Positions 37,863 through 53,524 of a stretch of DNA of 64,000 nucleotides are shown in pieces. The stretch is from the NCBI GenBank assembly GCA_027493945.1, contig JAOSJU010000002.1, forward strand, positions 62,001 to 126,000. The letters are read 5' to 3'. How positions within the stretch are numbered: the first letter of the stretch is position 1; every line of letters begins with the position of its first letter. Position numbers and translations under genes: made by a program. Source of the DNA: Burkholderiaceae bacterium. GTDB lineage: Bacteria > Pseudomonadota > Gammaproteobacteria > Burkholderiales > Burkholderiaceae_E. The notes under the pieces are model-generated. The model was not told the origin of the DNA, made no database searches, and was given only the letters and a program-made list of their open reading frames with translations.

Positions 37863-37870
37863 ATGCACTG
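37751..37870. repeat. Right copy of 120-bp perfect direct repeat bounding the accessory island
   Basis: Identical to 19304-19423. Confidence 0.95.
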
Positions 37871-37890
37871 TCCCCTTGCACGGAGGATCC

Positions 37891-38994
37891 GTGGCTGATG
37901 ATCCGTCCACCGCCGGTGCCGCCGACAACGACGCCGCCCACAGCGGCACCGTCGCGGTTCCCGAGCGTCATCGCGTCGACGCCGATGCGCTGTCGGCCTG
38001 GCTGCGCGAACACCTGCCCGGCTTCGCCGGACCCCTGACGATCGAACTGCTCGAGGGCGGGCAGTCGAACCCCACCTACCGGCTGTCCACGCCAGGCGCG
38101 GCGTACGTGATGCGCGCCAAGCCCGGGCCCGTCGCGAAGCTGCTGCCCTCCGCACACGCGATCGAGCGCGAATACCGGGTGCTCGCGGCGCTCGCCGGAA
38201 CCGGCATTCCGGTGGCGCGCGTGCACGCGCTGTGCGAAGACGAATCGGTGATCGGGCGCGCCTTCTACATCATGGAGTACGTCGAAGGCCGCGTGCTCTG
38301 GGAGCAGTCGCTTCCGGGCGTGTCGAACTCCGAGCGCAGCGCGATCTACGACGAAATGAACCGGGTGATCGCCGCGCTGCACACGGTCGACTACGCGGCG
38401 ATCGGCCTGCGCGACTTCGGCAAGCCGGGCAACTACTTCACGCGCCAGATCGGCCGCTGGAGCCGGCAGTACCAAGCCTCGGAGACCGAGCCGATCGACG
38501 CGATGAACCGGCTGATCGAATGGCTGCCGCAGCACGTGCCGCCGGGCGACGAGACCTCGATCGTGCACGGCGACTTCCGGCTCGACAACCTGATCTTCGA
38601 TCGCCGCGAGCCGCGCATCCGCGCGATCCTCGACTGGGAGCTGTCGACGCTGGGGCACCCGCTCGCCGATTTCTCGTACCACTGCATGGCCTGGCACATC
38701 GCGCCGGGGCAGTTCCGCGGCATCGCCGGGCTCGACCACGCGGCGCTCGGCATCCCGGCCGAGCGCGACTACGTGCAGGCGTATTGCCGGCGCACCGGGC
38801 GCGACCCGGCAGCCACGCTCGCGCACTGGGATTTCTACCTCGCCTACAACATGTTCCGGCTCGCGGCGATCCTGCAGGGAATCATGAAGCGCGCGGTCGA
38901 CGGCACGGCCGCGAGCGCGCAGGCGATCGACGCGGGACGGCGTGCGCGCCCGCTCGCCGAAATGGGTTGGGACATCGCGCAGCGCGTGCGCTGA
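37891..38994 (+). CDS. APH-family phosphotransferase, acyl-CoA dehydrogenase-associated
   Basis: [69 protein letters not shown] start with ggagga RBS. Confidence 0.88.
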   Translation: MADDPSTAGAADNDAAHSGTVAVPERHRVDADALSAWLREHLPGFAGPLTIELLEGGQSNPTYRLSTPGAAYVMRAKPGPVAKLLPSAHAIEREYRVLAALAGTGIPVARVHALCEDESVIGRAFYIMEYVEGRVLWEQSLPGVSNSERSAIYDEMNRVIAALHTVDYAAIGLRDFGKPGNYFTRQIGRWSRQYQASETEPIDAMNRLIEWLPQHVPPGDETSIVHGDFRLDNLIFDRREPRIRAILDWELSTLGHPLADFSYHCMAWHIAPGQFRGIAGLDHAALGIPAERDYVQAYCRRTGRDPAATLAHWDFYLAYNMFRLAAILQGIMKRAVDGTAASAQAIDAGRRARPLAEMGWDIAQRVR

Positions 38995-39008
38995 CACAGG
39001 AGAACGCC

Positions 39009-40268
<1,260 letters not shown>

Positions 40269-40305
40269 TCGTGGCACCTGAGCGTAGCACCTGAGGACGG
40301 CCGTC

Positions 40306-40998
40306 ATGATCGACCTCTACACCTGGCCGACGCCCAACGGGCACAAGGTCCACATCATGCTCGAGGAGTGCGGCCTGCCGTACGCCGTGCATGCGGTGGA
40401 CATCCGCGCCGGCGAGCAGTTCTCGCCCCGGTTCCTGGAGATCAGCCCGAACAACAGGATCCCGGCGATCGTCGACAGCGACGGCCCCGACGGCCGACCG
40501 ATCTCGCTGTTCGAGTCCGGCGCGATCCTCGTCTACCTCGCCGGCAAGACCGGCAGGTTCCTGCCGCGCAGCACGCGCGGCAAGTACGAGGTCTTGCAGT
40601 GGCTGATGTTCCAGATGGGCGGAATCGGCCCGATGCTCGGCCAGGCGCACCACTTCCGCATCTATGCGCCCGAGCCGATCGCCTATGCGATCGACCGCTA
40701 CACCAACGAGGCCGCGCGGCTGTATCGCGTCCTCGACCGGCGGCTCGAAGCCACCGGCGCGTATCTCGGCGGACGCCAGTATTCCATCGCCGACATCTCG
40801 ACCTGGCCCTGGATACGCTCGCACGCCAACCAGGGCATCGACCCGGCCGACTATCCCGGCGTGAAGCGCTGGTACGAGGCGATCGGCAAGCGGGCCGCGG
40901 TGGTGCGTGCGCTCACGGTGCTGGCCGACCGGCGCAAGCCGCTGGATGACAAGGGCCGCGAGAACCTGTTCGGGGCCACCCAGTACGCGCGGCGCTGA
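40306..40998 (+). CDS. Glutathione S-transferase family protein
   Basis: IDLYTWPTPNGHKVHIMLEECGLPYAVHAVDI...ISPNNRIPAIVD...SLFESGAILVYLA. Confidence 0.9.
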   Translation: MIDLYTWPTPNGHKVHIMLEECGLPYAVHAVDIRAGEQFSPRFLEISPNNRIPAIVDSDGPDGRPISLFESGAILVYLAGKTGRFLPRSTRGKYEVLQWLMFQMGGIGPMLGQAHHFRIYAPEPIAYAIDRYTNEAARLYRVLDRRLEATGAYLGGRQYSIADISTWPWIRSHANQGIDPADYPGVKRWYEAIGKRAAVVRALTVLADRRKPLDDKGRENLFGATQYARR

Positions 40999-41022
40999 AG
41001 CGCCGCAGCCTGTGAACAGGCG

Positions 41023-41547
41023 CTACTGCAGCGTTTCCTTCGCGGCGGCGGGCAGCGGGAACGAGAACACGTCGATGCCCTCGTCCTCGAGCTCGGCGCG
41101 CTGCTCGCGGGTCGCCACGCCGCGGATGCCGCGCTCGGGTGCCTCGTTGTAGTGGATGCGCCTCGCCTCGTCGGCAAAACGCTCGCCGACGTCTTCGGTG
41201 TTCTCGGCCAGGTGCCGGGCCATCTTCATCCACAGCGCCTGCAGCTGCTGCGGCGTGGGCATCGCCGCGGCGACCTCCCCGCCCTTCTGGCCCTTCTCGT
41301 CCTTCCGGTCCTTCTGGTCCTTCCGGCCCTTCTCTTCCATGTCGCGCGCGGACTGCGCCTGCGGCCGCGGTTCGGGCGCCGAGGACAGGTTCAGGCGCGG
41401 CGCGCTCGGCATCCGGCGCACCGCCCGGCTCGTACAGACCGGGCATTCGACGAAGCCGCGCCCGAGCTGCTCGTCGAACGCTTGCGTCGACCCGAACCAG
41501 CCCTCGAAACGGTGGTCGTGCTCGCAGGCGAGATCGAAGACTTTCAT
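41023..41547 (-). CDS. DUF1178 family protein
   Basis: MKVFDLACEHDHRFEGWFGSTQAFDEQLGRGFVECPVCTSRAVRRMPSAPRLN. Confidence 0.88.
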   Translation of the reverse strand: MKVFDLACEHDHRFEGWFGSTQAFDEQLGRGFVECPVCTSRAVRRMPSAPRLNLSSAPEPRPQAQSARDMEEKGRKDQKDRKDEKGQKGGEVAAAMPTPQQLQALWMKMARHLAENTEDVGERFADEARRIHYNEAPERGIRGVATREQRAELEDEGIDVFSFPLPAAAKETLQ

Positions 41548-41657
41548 CGTGGGGTTCCCTTGTGGCTATTGTACGTGGCGGACGGGCCCATCGGGCGCTG
41601 CTAGAATCGCCCGCACCTGCCGCCATCGGCCGGTGCCCGCCCCGGTGCGTTGCCTCG

Positions 41658-42722
41658 ATGAAAGACCCGCTGCTGCTCCCGATCGACGAGGCCGTCGCCC
41701 GGCTCGACGACTTCGACGCCATCGTCGACGCGCGCAGCCCTTCCGAATTCGCCGAAGACCATCTGCCCGGCGCGCTCAACGCGCCGGTGCTCGACGACGC
41801 GCAACGCGCGCAGGTCGGAACGATCCACAAGCAGCATTCGGCCTTCGAGGCGCGGCGCACCGGCGCGGCGATCGTCGCACGCAACGTCGGTTCGCTGATC
41901 GAGCAGCTGTTCGCCGATCGACCGCACGACTGGCGCCCGCTGGTGTACTGCTGGCGCGGCGGCAACCGCTCCGGCGCGCTGGCCACCGTCTTTGCACGCA
42001 TCGGCTGGCGCACCGCGGTGATCGACGGCGGCTATCGCGCGTTCCGGCGCCGCGTGCTCGACGACCTCGGGCACTGGCCGGCCGAGCTTCGCGTGCGCGT
42101 GCTGGCCGGGCGCACCGGCACCGGCAAGAGCCTGGTGCTGCAGCGACTGGCCGCGGCAGGCGCGCAGGTGCTCGATCTCGAGGCGATCGCCCGTCACCGC
42201 GGCTCGGTGCTCGGCCCCATGCCCGGCGCGCCGCAGCCGTCGCAGAAGGGCTTCGAGACCGGCCTGTGGGACGCGATCCGACGCCTCGATCGCACGCGCC
42301 CGGTGTTCGTCGAATCCGAGAGCCGTCGCGTCGGCCGCTGCCACGTGCCCGACGCGTTGATCGCGGCGATGCGCTCGGCGCCCTGCATCCGCCTGGACGC
42401 CGGCATGCCGGTGCGCGCCGCGCTGCTGCTGCGCGAATACCGTCACTTCGTCGACGACCCGGCGCTGCTGTTCGAGCGCCTCGAGCGGCTCACATCGCTA
42501 CACGGGCGCCGCCAGATCGAGGTCTGGAAGGCGATGGCCGATGCCTGCCGCTGGGAGGCCTTCGTCGAGTCGATGCTCGCGCAACACTACGACCCGGCCT
42601 ACGACCGTTCGATGAAGCGCAATTACCTGCGGATCGACGAAGCGCAGTCGGTGGAACTGGCCGGCGCCGACGAGCCTGCGCTGGACGAGGCGGCGCGGCG
42701 CGTGCTGGCGATCGGCCGTTAG
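41658..42722 (+). CDS. mnmH: tRNA 2-selenouridine synthase
   Basis: Rhodanese-like N-term with VYCWRGGNRSGALATVF and P-loop GRTGTGKSLVLQRLA; KGFETGLWDAIRRLDRTRPVFVESESRRVG. Confidence 0.93.
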   Translation: MKDPLLLPIDEAVARLDDFDAIVDARSPSEFAEDHLPGALNAPVLDDAQRAQVGTIHKQHSAFEARRTGAAIVARNVGSLIEQLFADRPHDWRPLVYCWRGGNRSGALATVFARIGWRTAVIDGGYRAFRRRVLDDLGHWPAELRVRVLAGRTGTGKSLVLQRLAAAGAQVLDLEAIARHRGSVLGPMPGAPQPSQKGFETGLWDAIRRLDRTRPVFVESESRRVGRCHVPDALIAAMRSAPCIRLDAGMPVRAALLLREYRHFVDDPALLFERLERLTSLHGRRQIEVWKAMADACRWEAFVESMLAQHYDPAYDRSMKRNYLRIDEAQSVELAGADEPALDEAARRVLAIGR

Positions 42723-42785
42723 GGTCGACACCACGAACGGCGCCGCGCCGTCCGCAGTGTGGACAGGCGCTCGCCCCGAAAGCGG

Positions 42786-44702
42786 TCAGCGGTTTTCCGA
42801 GCCCGCCAGACGCTCGGGATGGCGAACGATCTTCGAGCGCGCCTTCACCGATTCGAGATAGTCGCCCAGCGCCTGCTGTGCATACACCTGCTGCAACTGC
42901 TGCCGATAGGTGTCGCGCCGCTGGGCCACGCGCGTTGGGTCGGGCAGGTTCACTTTCACGAGCTGGTAGATCGCATAGCCCCGCTCGCCGAGATCGGCGC
43001 CGACGAACGCGGGCAAGGGATCGGAGGCCGCGCCGAACACCGCGTCGATCGCGGCGGCCGGCGTCGCGTCGCTCGGCGCGCGCGTGACCGTGCGCGGCGC
43101 CGACAGGCCGGTGGGCGCTTCGCCGGTACGCAGCGCCTTCAGCCGCGCTTCGCCGGCCTGCACCGCGAGCTTGTGCGCCTCCTCGTGCACCACCAGCTGG
43201 CGCACCTGCGCCTTGACCGTCTCGAACGGCTTGCGCCGCGCCGGGTGGTGCTCGACGATGCGCGCCGAGACCAGCGTGTTGCCGCCCACGTCGACCGCTT
43301 CCGTATTGCGCTTGCCGGCGATCGAGTCGGCGCTGAACAGCGTGGCGAGCAGGCGCGGGTTGTTCAGCGCGTGCTCGCGAGGCAGCGCCGAGGTGCCGGA
43401 GCGTCCCACCCCGTCGGCGCTCTGCACCTGCAAGCCGAAGCGCTGCGCGGCCGGCGCCAGCGAGTCGGCCTGCTCGTAGACCAGGTTGCTGAAGGTCTCG
43501 GCCGCCTCGGCGAAGCGCGATGCGGCCTTCTGCGCGCGGATCTCGGCCTCGATCGATGCGCGCACCGATTCGAAGTCGCGCTGCGCGGCAGGCTTGATCG
43601 CGGTGAGCCTGATGACGTGGAAGCCGAACTCCGACTCCACCACGCCGCTGGTCTCGCCCTCCTTCAGCGCGAACGCGGCGTCGGCGAACGGCTTGACCAT
43701 CGTGTCGCGGGTGAAGAAACCGAGATCGCCGCCCGAAGGCGCCGAGCCCGGGTCCTGCGAATCGGCCTTGGCCAGCGCCGCGAAATCGGCGCCCGCCTTC
43801 AGTTTCGCGAGCAACTCCTCGGCCCGGGCGCGCGCCGCGTTCTTCTGCGCCTCGCTCGCGCCCGGCTCGACCCCGATCAGGATGTGGCTCGCACGGCGCT
43901 CTTCCGGCGTGCCGTAGCGCGCCTTGTTCTGCTCGTAGTAGGCGCGCGCATCCTGCTCCGACACCTCGATCTGCCTGGCCACCGCGTCGCCCGAGAGCAC
44001 CAGGTATTCGACGCGCGCGTTCTCGGGCACCTCGAAGGCCTGCGCGTTGCGCTCGTAGTACGCGAGCAGCTGTTCGTCGTTCGGATTCACCTTCGCGGCG
44101 TAGTCGTCGGTGGGAAACAGCAGCGCGCGCACCTCGCGCGTCTGCTCGCCCAGGGCGATCATCCGATCGACCAGCGAGGCCGGCACGAAAGCCGTCTGCG
44201 AGATGGCCTCGGGCAGCGTCTGCAGCGCCAGGTCGCCGCGCATTTCGCTCTCGAACATCTGCTCGCTCTTGCCCTGCGAGCGCAGCAGCTGGCGGTAGCG
44301 CTCGATGTCGAACTTGCCGTCGCTGCCGACGAGGCCGGGAATCGCGGCGATCGCGCGACGCAGCTGCTCGTCGGGCACCGCGATGCGCTGGTCGATCGCC
44401 TCGGCGAGCAGCACGCGCTGCGCAATCAGCCCGTCGAGGATCTGCGCGCGCGCGGCGTCGTTGTCGAGCATCGACGAATCGAAGCGCTCGCCCAGCATCT
44501 GGCGCAGCTGCTCGATCTGGCGGCGATGAGCCTGCTCGTATTCCTGCCGGCTGATCTTGCTCGCGCCGACGGTGGCCACCGTGCCGTCGTCGGAGAAGAA
44601 CTGGTCGTAGCCCTGGATGCCGAAGAATGCGAATGCCGGAAAGATCAGCACGAGCAGCAGGAACTGCATCAGCCGTTGGTGTTTCCTGACCGTATCGAAC
44701 AT
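42786..44702 (-). CDS. ppiD: SurA N-terminal/PpiC-domain peptidylprolyl isomerase (PpiD-like)
   Basis: MFDTVRKHQRLMQFLLLVLIFPAFAFFGIQGY; parvulin segment RRASHILIGVEPGA...GGDLGFFTRDTMVKPFADAAFALKEGE. Confidence 0.9.
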   Translation of the reverse strand: MFDTVRKHQRLMQFLLLVLIFPAFAFFGIQGYDQFFSDDGTVATVGASKISRQEYEQAHRRQIEQLRQMLGERFDSSMLDNDAARAQILDGLIAQRVLLAEAIDQRIAVPDEQLRRAIAAIPGLVGSDGKFDIERYRQLLRSQGKSEQMFESEMRGDLALQTLPEAISQTAFVPASLVDRMIALGEQTREVRALLFPTDDYAAKVNPNDEQLLAYYERNAQAFEVPENARVEYLVLSGDAVARQIEVSEQDARAYYEQNKARYGTPEERRASHILIGVEPGASEAQKNAARARAEELLAKLKAGADFAALAKADSQDPGSAPSGGDLGFFTRDTMVKPFADAAFALKEGETSGVVESEFGFHVIRLTAIKPAAQRDFESVRASIEAEIRAQKAASRFAEAAETFSNLVYEQADSLAPAAQRFGLQVQSADGVGRSGTSALPREHALNNPRLLATLFSADSIAGKRNTEAVDVGGNTLVSARIVEHHPARRKPFETVKAQVRQLVVHEEAHKLAVQAGEARLKALRTGEAPTGLSAPRTVTRAPSDATPAAAIDAVFGAASDPLPAFVGADLGERGYAIYQLVKVNLPDPTRVAQRRDTYRQQLQQVYAQQALGDYLESVKARSKIVRHPERLAGSENR

Positions 44703-44728
44703 GCGCACCTGCCAGATGAAGGCCGGAT

Positions 44729-44760
44729 GGAAAAAAAAGGGCGAACTCTCGTTCGCCCTT
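44729..44760 (-). terminator. Rho-independent terminator downstream of tRNA-Asp
   Basis: Minus strand AAGGGCGAAC-GAGA-GTTCGCCCTT followed by T-run. Confidence 0.9.
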
Positions 44761-44767
44761 CGGGTCT

Positions 44768-44844
44768 TGGCGGAGTGGACGGGACTCGAACCCGCGACCC
44801 CCGGCGTGACAGGCCGGTATTCTAACCGACTGAACTACCACTCC
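44768..44844 (-). tRNA. tRNA-Asp (GTC)
   Basis: ggagtggtagttcagtcggttagaataccggcctgtcacgccgggggtcgcgggttcgagtcccgtccactccgcca; CCA encoded. Confidence 0.97.
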
Positions 44845-44922
44845 TGATTCTTCGCTCTTGCTCCTTCGCTCGCCTTCGCCGCGTTGCCCGGCCCGCGTTG
44901 CTGGCCCGCGTTGCCTGGCGAT

Positions 44923-44998
44923 TGGTGGGTGCTGAGAGGTTCGAACTCCCGACCTACGCCTTGTAAGGGCGCCGCTCTACCGGCTGAGCTAGGCACCC
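44923..44998 (-). tRNA. tRNA-Val (TAC)
   Basis: gggtgcctagctcagccggtagagcggcgcccttacaaggcgtaggtcgggagttcgaacctctcagcacccacca; CCA encoded. Confidence 0.96.
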
Positions 44999-45160
44999 CC
45001 GATCGGGGCACCGTTCGCGGGCCGGTTTCGTCCCGGTGTTTCCCGGGCTTGCCTTCCCGCATCGATCGATGCGCAGCGAAGTCGATGATTATATACGAGC
45101 GGGAGCGCGTCGATCAACCGGCCGCGCCCGCGGCGCGCCTGGAGGCCTGTCGTCAGGCCC

Positions 45161-45433
45161 TCAGTTGATCGCGTCTTTCAGCGCCTTGCCCGGACGGAAC
45201 TTCGGTACCTTCGCCGCCTTGATGCGGATCGTCGCACCGGTGCGCGGGTTGCGCCCGCTGCGCGCCGCGCGCTTGCCCACCGCGAAGGTTCCGAACCCGA
45301 CCAGCGTCACGGTACCGCCCTTGCGCAGCGTCGTGCGTACTGCGCCGACCAGCGCCTCGAGCGCGCGACCCGCGGCGGCCTTCGAGATGTCGGCCTGCTT
45401 CGCGATATGGTCGATCAGTTCGGTCTTGTTCAC
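45161..45433 (-). CDS. hupB: DNA-binding protein HU-beta
   Basis: (GTG)[65 protein letters not shown]. Confidence 0.96.
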   Translation of the reverse strand: MNKTELIDHIAKQADISKAAAGRALEALVGAVRTTLRKGGTVTLVGFGTFAVGKRAARSGRNPRTGATIRIKAAKVPKFRPGKALKDAIN

Positions 45434-45625
45434 GGAATGCCCCCTCACTGCGGAATCATGTTGGACGAGCACGCGTAGCACGGCGCGCTTCGGATGTTGC
45501 TGCTTCTGGCGGCCGCTGGCGCGGCAAGGCGGAGCCGTATTAAATCGCCGGGCCCCGCCACTGTCAAGCCGAGCAGCGGCGATGAAAAGGTCCGATTTCC
45601 CTCTGTACCAGCGCCGTATTCCTTC

Positions 45626-48049
<2,424 letters not shown>

Positions 48050-48273
48050 GTGGACCTCCCGGCCGATGTGGCGCTTCCAGCGGGGATTTCAAGTTCTGCC
48101 GGTCGAGGATACGACGATTCGGGCTGCACGCCCGCACGACGCCCCCGCGACGTGGGGCCAATCCGCAACGGTCGCAGCGGCGGGCACCGGCTTACGCCGC
48201 TGCCAGCGACCCGCGCAGCGTCGGCGATCGTCGCCGAACGGGGGCCGATCGGGTATCGATCGGCCGCGAAACG

Positions 48274-49539
<1,266 letters not shown>

Positions 49540-49629
49540 GTTCGCTCCGGCCTGCCGGACGGCCGGCTGCGCCGCGGCCGCCGATGCCCGCCAGGGTGCC
49601 CGCTGAAGTGCCCGACGGCGTGCCGCCGA

Positions 49630-50217
49630 TCAGGCACCTTCGCCCCGACTCGACAAAACCCTGTCGATCAGTCCGTAGCTTACCGCATCTTCGGACGACA
49701 TGAAGTTGTCGCGATCGGTGTCGGTCGCGATGCGCTCGATCGGCTGCCCGGTCTTGTCGGCGAGGATGCGGTTGAGCCGCTCGCGCGTGTAGAGGATCTC
49801 GCGCGCGTGGATCTCGATGTCGGAGGCCTGGCCCTGTGCGCCGCCCGAGGGCTGGTGGATCATGATGCGCGCGTTGGGCAGGGCGAAGCGCTTGCCCTTC
49901 GTGCCTGCGGCGAGCAGGAACGCGCCCATGCTCGCGGCGATGCCCAGGCACAGCGTGCTGACCGCCGGCTTGATGAACTGCATCGTGTCGTAGATCGCGA
50001 GCCCCGCCGACACCGACCCGCCGGGCGAGTTGATGTAGAACGAGATGTCCTTGTCCGGGTTCTCGGACTCGAGGAACAGCAATTGCGCCACGATCAGGTT
50101 CGCCGACTGGTCCATGACCGGGCCGACGAGGAAGATCACGTGCTCGCGCAGCAGCCGCGAATAAATGTCGTAGGCGCGCTCGCCGCGCCCGCTCTGCTCG
50201 ATGACGATCGGGACCAT
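49630..50217 (-). CDS. clpP: ATP-dependent Clp protease proteolytic subunit
   Basis: [61 protein letters not shown]. Confidence 0.98.
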   Translation of the reverse strand: MVPIVIEQSGRGERAYDIYSRLLREHVIFLVGPVMDQSANLIVAQLLFLESENPDKDISFYINSPGGSVSAGLAIYDTMQFIKPAVSTLCLGIAASMGAFLLAAGTKGKRFALPNARIMIHQPSGGAQGQASDIEIHAREILYTRERLNRILADKTGQPIERIATDTDRDNFMSSEDAVSYGLIDRVLSSRGEGA

Positions 50218-50320
50218 GCCCAGCCCCTGCGTTTCCTGGCGCTGCGCCGGTGGGCGTTGACAAGGTCTTCCACCACGCTGTTGAAGGTCATGTCTGGCTC
50301 CGTCGATTCGGGATCGGGGG

Positions 50321-51628
50321 CTATTGGCCGGCCGACATCAGTTCGTCGAAGGCGAGCTCGCGGTCGGTGATGCGCGCCTTCGAAAGCGCCCAGTCGACCA
50401 CGTTCTGTTCGACGACGATCGCCTCGACCTCGGCCAGCCGGTCGCGGTCGCTGAAGTAGTAGCGCACCACCTCGGCGGGATTCTCGTAGGCCTGCGCGAA
50501 CTCCTCGATCTGCTTGCGGATCTGGTCGGGCCTGGCCTGCAGACCGTGCGCGCGCACGATCTCGGCCACGATCAGGCCCAGGCGCACGCGCCGCTCGGCC
50601 TGATCGCGGAAGGTGTCGGGCGGAATCGGCGGCATGTTCTTCGGGTCGATGCCGCGCTGCCTGAGGTCTTCGATCGCGCGCTCGCCCAGTGCATTGCCCT
50701 CGGCCTCGATCAGCGCGTTGGGCAGCTCGAAGCTCGCGAGCCCGGCGATCGCCTCCATCGTGGCGCCCTTGTTGCGTGCGCGCACCCGCTGCGCGACTTC
50801 GCGCTCGAGGTTGGCGCGGATGTCGGCGCGCATCCGCGCGAGGTCGCCGTCGGGCACGCCGAGCTGGCGGGCGAATGCCTCGTCGACCTCCGGCAACTGC
50901 GGCGCCTCGACCTGCTTCACCGTGACCTCGAACTGCGCGGTCTTGCCGGCGAGCTCGACCGAGCCGTATTCGGTCGGGAAAGCGACCGGGAAGGTTTTCG
51001 TCTCGCCGCTGCCCGCGCCGCGCACGCCCGTCTCGAAGTCGGGGAGCATGCGCCCTTCGCTCAGCACGAACGGAAAATCGGTGGCCGATCCGCCCGGGAA
51101 GGCGACCCCGTCGATCGTGCCGGTGAAGTCGATCGTGACGCGGTCGCCATCCTGCGCCGCGCGATCGGCTGCCGCCCAGTTCACGCGCTGCTTGCGCAGG
51201 ATCGCGATCGTCCTGTCGACGTCGGCCTCGCCCACCGGGCACGACACCCGCTCGAGTTCGAGCGCGGCGGGATCGCCCAACGCGATCTCGGGGTAGACCT
51301 CGAAGGTCGCGGTGAAGCCGAGTTCGTGCTCGGCGACGCCCTCGCGCGATTCGATCCGCGGCTGGCCGGCCACGCGCAGCTTGTGCTCGTCGACCGCCTC
51401 GCTGAACGCCCTGGAGACCGCATCGCCCAGCACCTCGGCATGCACTTGCGGACCGTAGGACCGCTCGATCATCTTCATCGGCACCTTGCCGGGCCGGAAG
51501 CCGGGCATCTTGACGTTGCGCGACAGCTTGCGCAGGCGCTCGACGACCTGCCGGTTGATCTCGGCCACCGGCACGGCCATGGCCAGCTTGCGCTCGAGCG
51601 CGCCGGTCGTTTCAAGTTGGGTTGCCAT
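50321..51628 (-). CDS. tig: Trigger factor
   Basis: [59 protein letters not shown]. Confidence 0.96.
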   Translation of the reverse strand: MATQLETTGALERKLAMAVPVAEINRQVVERLRKLSRNVKMPGFRPGKVPMKMIERSYGPQVHAEVLGDAVSRAFSEAVDEHKLRVAGQPRIESREGVAEHELGFTATFEVYPEIALGDPAALELERVSCPVGEADVDRTIAILRKQRVNWAAADRAAQDGDRVTIDFTGTIDGVAFPGGSATDFPFVLSEGRMLPDFETGVRGAGSGETKTFPVAFPTEYGSVELAGKTAQFEVTVKQVEAPQLPEVDEAFARQLGVPDGDLARMRADIRANLEREVAQRVRARNKGATMEAIAGLASFELPNALIEAEGNALGERAIEDLRQRGIDPKNMPPIPPDTFRDQAERRVRLGLIVAEIVRAHGLQARPDQIRKQIEEFAQAYENPAEVVRYYFSDRDRLAEVEAIVVEQNVVDWALSKARITDRELAFDELMSAGQ

Positions 51629-51685
51629 CTCGGGTCATCCAGGATCTCGAATATGGGGGCGATCCGCCAGGATCGCAGTGTGCCG

Positions 51686-51770
51686 TGGTGCGGCCGAAAG
51701 GACTCGAACCTTCACGCCTCGCGGCGCCAGGACCTAAACCTGGTGCGTCTACCAATTCCGCCACGGCCGC
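51686..51770 (-). tRNA. tRNA-Leu (TAG)
   Basis: gcggccgtggcggaattggtagacgcaccaggtttaggtcctggcgccgcgaggcgtgaaggttcgagtcctttcggccgcacca; long variable arm. Confidence 0.97.
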
Positions 51771-51843
51771 GAAACCGGTGATTCTAAACGATGCAGCACG
51801 GGGTCACGGCGCCACGCATCCGGCCGGGCCTACAATCGCGGCC

Positions 51844-52678
51844 ATGCCACCCGCCGTGCTGACCTCGGTCGACCACTACGAGAACTTCCCCGTCGGGTCG
51901 CTGCTCGTGCCGGCGCGGCTGCGCCCGGCGGTCGCCGCGATCTACCGGTTCGCACGCCACGCCGACGACCTCGCCGACGAGGGCGACGCCTCGCCGGCGC
52001 AGCGGCTGGCGGCGCTCGATGCGCTCGATCGCGCACTGCGCGGCGAAGCCGACGATCCGCCGGTGCTCGCGCAGTTGCGCCCGCACCTGCAGGCCCACGC
52101 GCTGCCGGTAGAGCCGCTGCGCGCACTGCTGTCGGCATTCGCGCAGGACGTCGGCACGGTGCGCCATCCGGGCTGGGGCAGCGTCACCGACTATTGCAGC
52201 CGCTCGGCCAACCCGGTCGGCGAGCTGATGCTGCGGCTGTTCGGCACCTGGAACGCGTTCACGCGGATTTCCTCCGACGAGATCTGCACCGCGCTGCAGG
52301 TGCTCAACTTCCTGCAGGATCTCGCCCCGGACTGGCGCCGCGACCGCCTCTACCTGCCCCCTGGACGAGTTGCACGACGCCGGCCTGTCCGAGGCCGATG
52401 TCGCGCGCTCGGTGGACGCCGGGCACGCCAGCCATGCGCTCGCGCACTTCCTTGCCGGGCAGCTGCAGCGCGCGCGCGCACTGCTCGAGTCGGGCGCGGT
52501 ACTGTCGCAGCGCGTGCCGTGGCGCCTGTCGCTCGAGCTGCGCGCGATCGTCGCCGGCGGCCTGCGCGTGGCCGATCGCCTGCGCGCCGCGGGCCACGAT
52601 CCGATCGCTCACCGTCCGTCGCTCGGATGGCGCGACGCGCCGGCACTGGCGCGGCTCTGGTGGCAAGCGCCGAAATGA
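51844..52678 (+). CDS. hpnC: Squalene synthase-like HpnC, frameshifted near 52362
   Basis: DHYENFPVGSLLVPARLRPAVAAIYRFARHADDLADEGD; continues in a second frame LHDAGLSEADVARSVDAGHASHALAHFLAGQ. Confidence 0.87.
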
Positions 52679-53524
52679 CGCCCGACGAATACTGCGCCGA
52701 GAAGGCCGCGAGCAGCGGCTCGAGTTTCTACTACAGCTTCCTGTTCCTGCCCCCCGAGCGCAGGCGGGCGATCACCGCGCTGTACGCGTTCTGCCGCGAG
52801 GTCGACGACACGGTCGACGAAGCCGGCGACCCGCAGGTGGCGCGCGCGCGCCTCGACTGGTGGCGCGGCGAGGTCGACCGGTTGTTCGCCGGCGACCCCC
52901 AGCATCCGGTCGCACTGGCGCTGGCGCCGCACCTGCAGTCGTGCTCGATCACGCGACACGCGCTGGCGACGATCATCGACGGGATGCAGATGGACCTCGA
53001 GCAGGACCGCTATCCCGACTTCGAGGGGCTGCGGCTGTACTGCCACCGCGTCGCCGGCGTGGTGGGCGTGCTCGCCGCCGGGATCTTCGGCGCACGCAAC
53101 CCTGCCACGCTCGAATACGCGGAGCGGCTCGGACTGGCGTTCCAGCTCACCAACATCATCCGCGACGTCGGCGAGGACGCGCGCAAGGGCCGCGTCTACC
53201 TGCCGATCGAGGACCTGCAGCGTTTCGGCGTTGCGGTGCACGAGATTCTCGCGTCGCGGCCGAGCGAGCGCTTCGTCGAACTGATGCGCTTCCGAGGCGG
53301 CGCGCGCGCGCGAGCACTACCGGCAGGCGTTCGCGCTGCTCGAGCCATCGGAGCGGCGCGCGCAGCGCCCCGGCCTGATGATGGCGGCGATCTACGCGCG
53401 GCTGCTCGACGAGATCGAACGCGACGGATTCAGGGTGCTCACGCACCGCACCTCGCTCACCCCGGTGCGCAAGTTCTGGCTTGCGTGGAAGACCTGGGTG
53501 ACGGGCCGCATGCCGCGCATATGA
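52675..53524 (+). CDS. hpnD: Presqualene diphosphate synthase-like HpnD, frameshifted near 53294
   Basis: SSFYYSFLFLPPERRRAITALYAFCREVDDTVDEAGD; LTNIIRDVGEDARKGRVYLPIEDLQRFGV. Confidence 0.9.

Noticed and set aside
44768-44998. tRNA-Asp/tRNA-Val pair as integration site of the island
   Set aside because: About 7 kb from the island, no repeated tRNA 3' end found, surrounding genes are the usual backbone.
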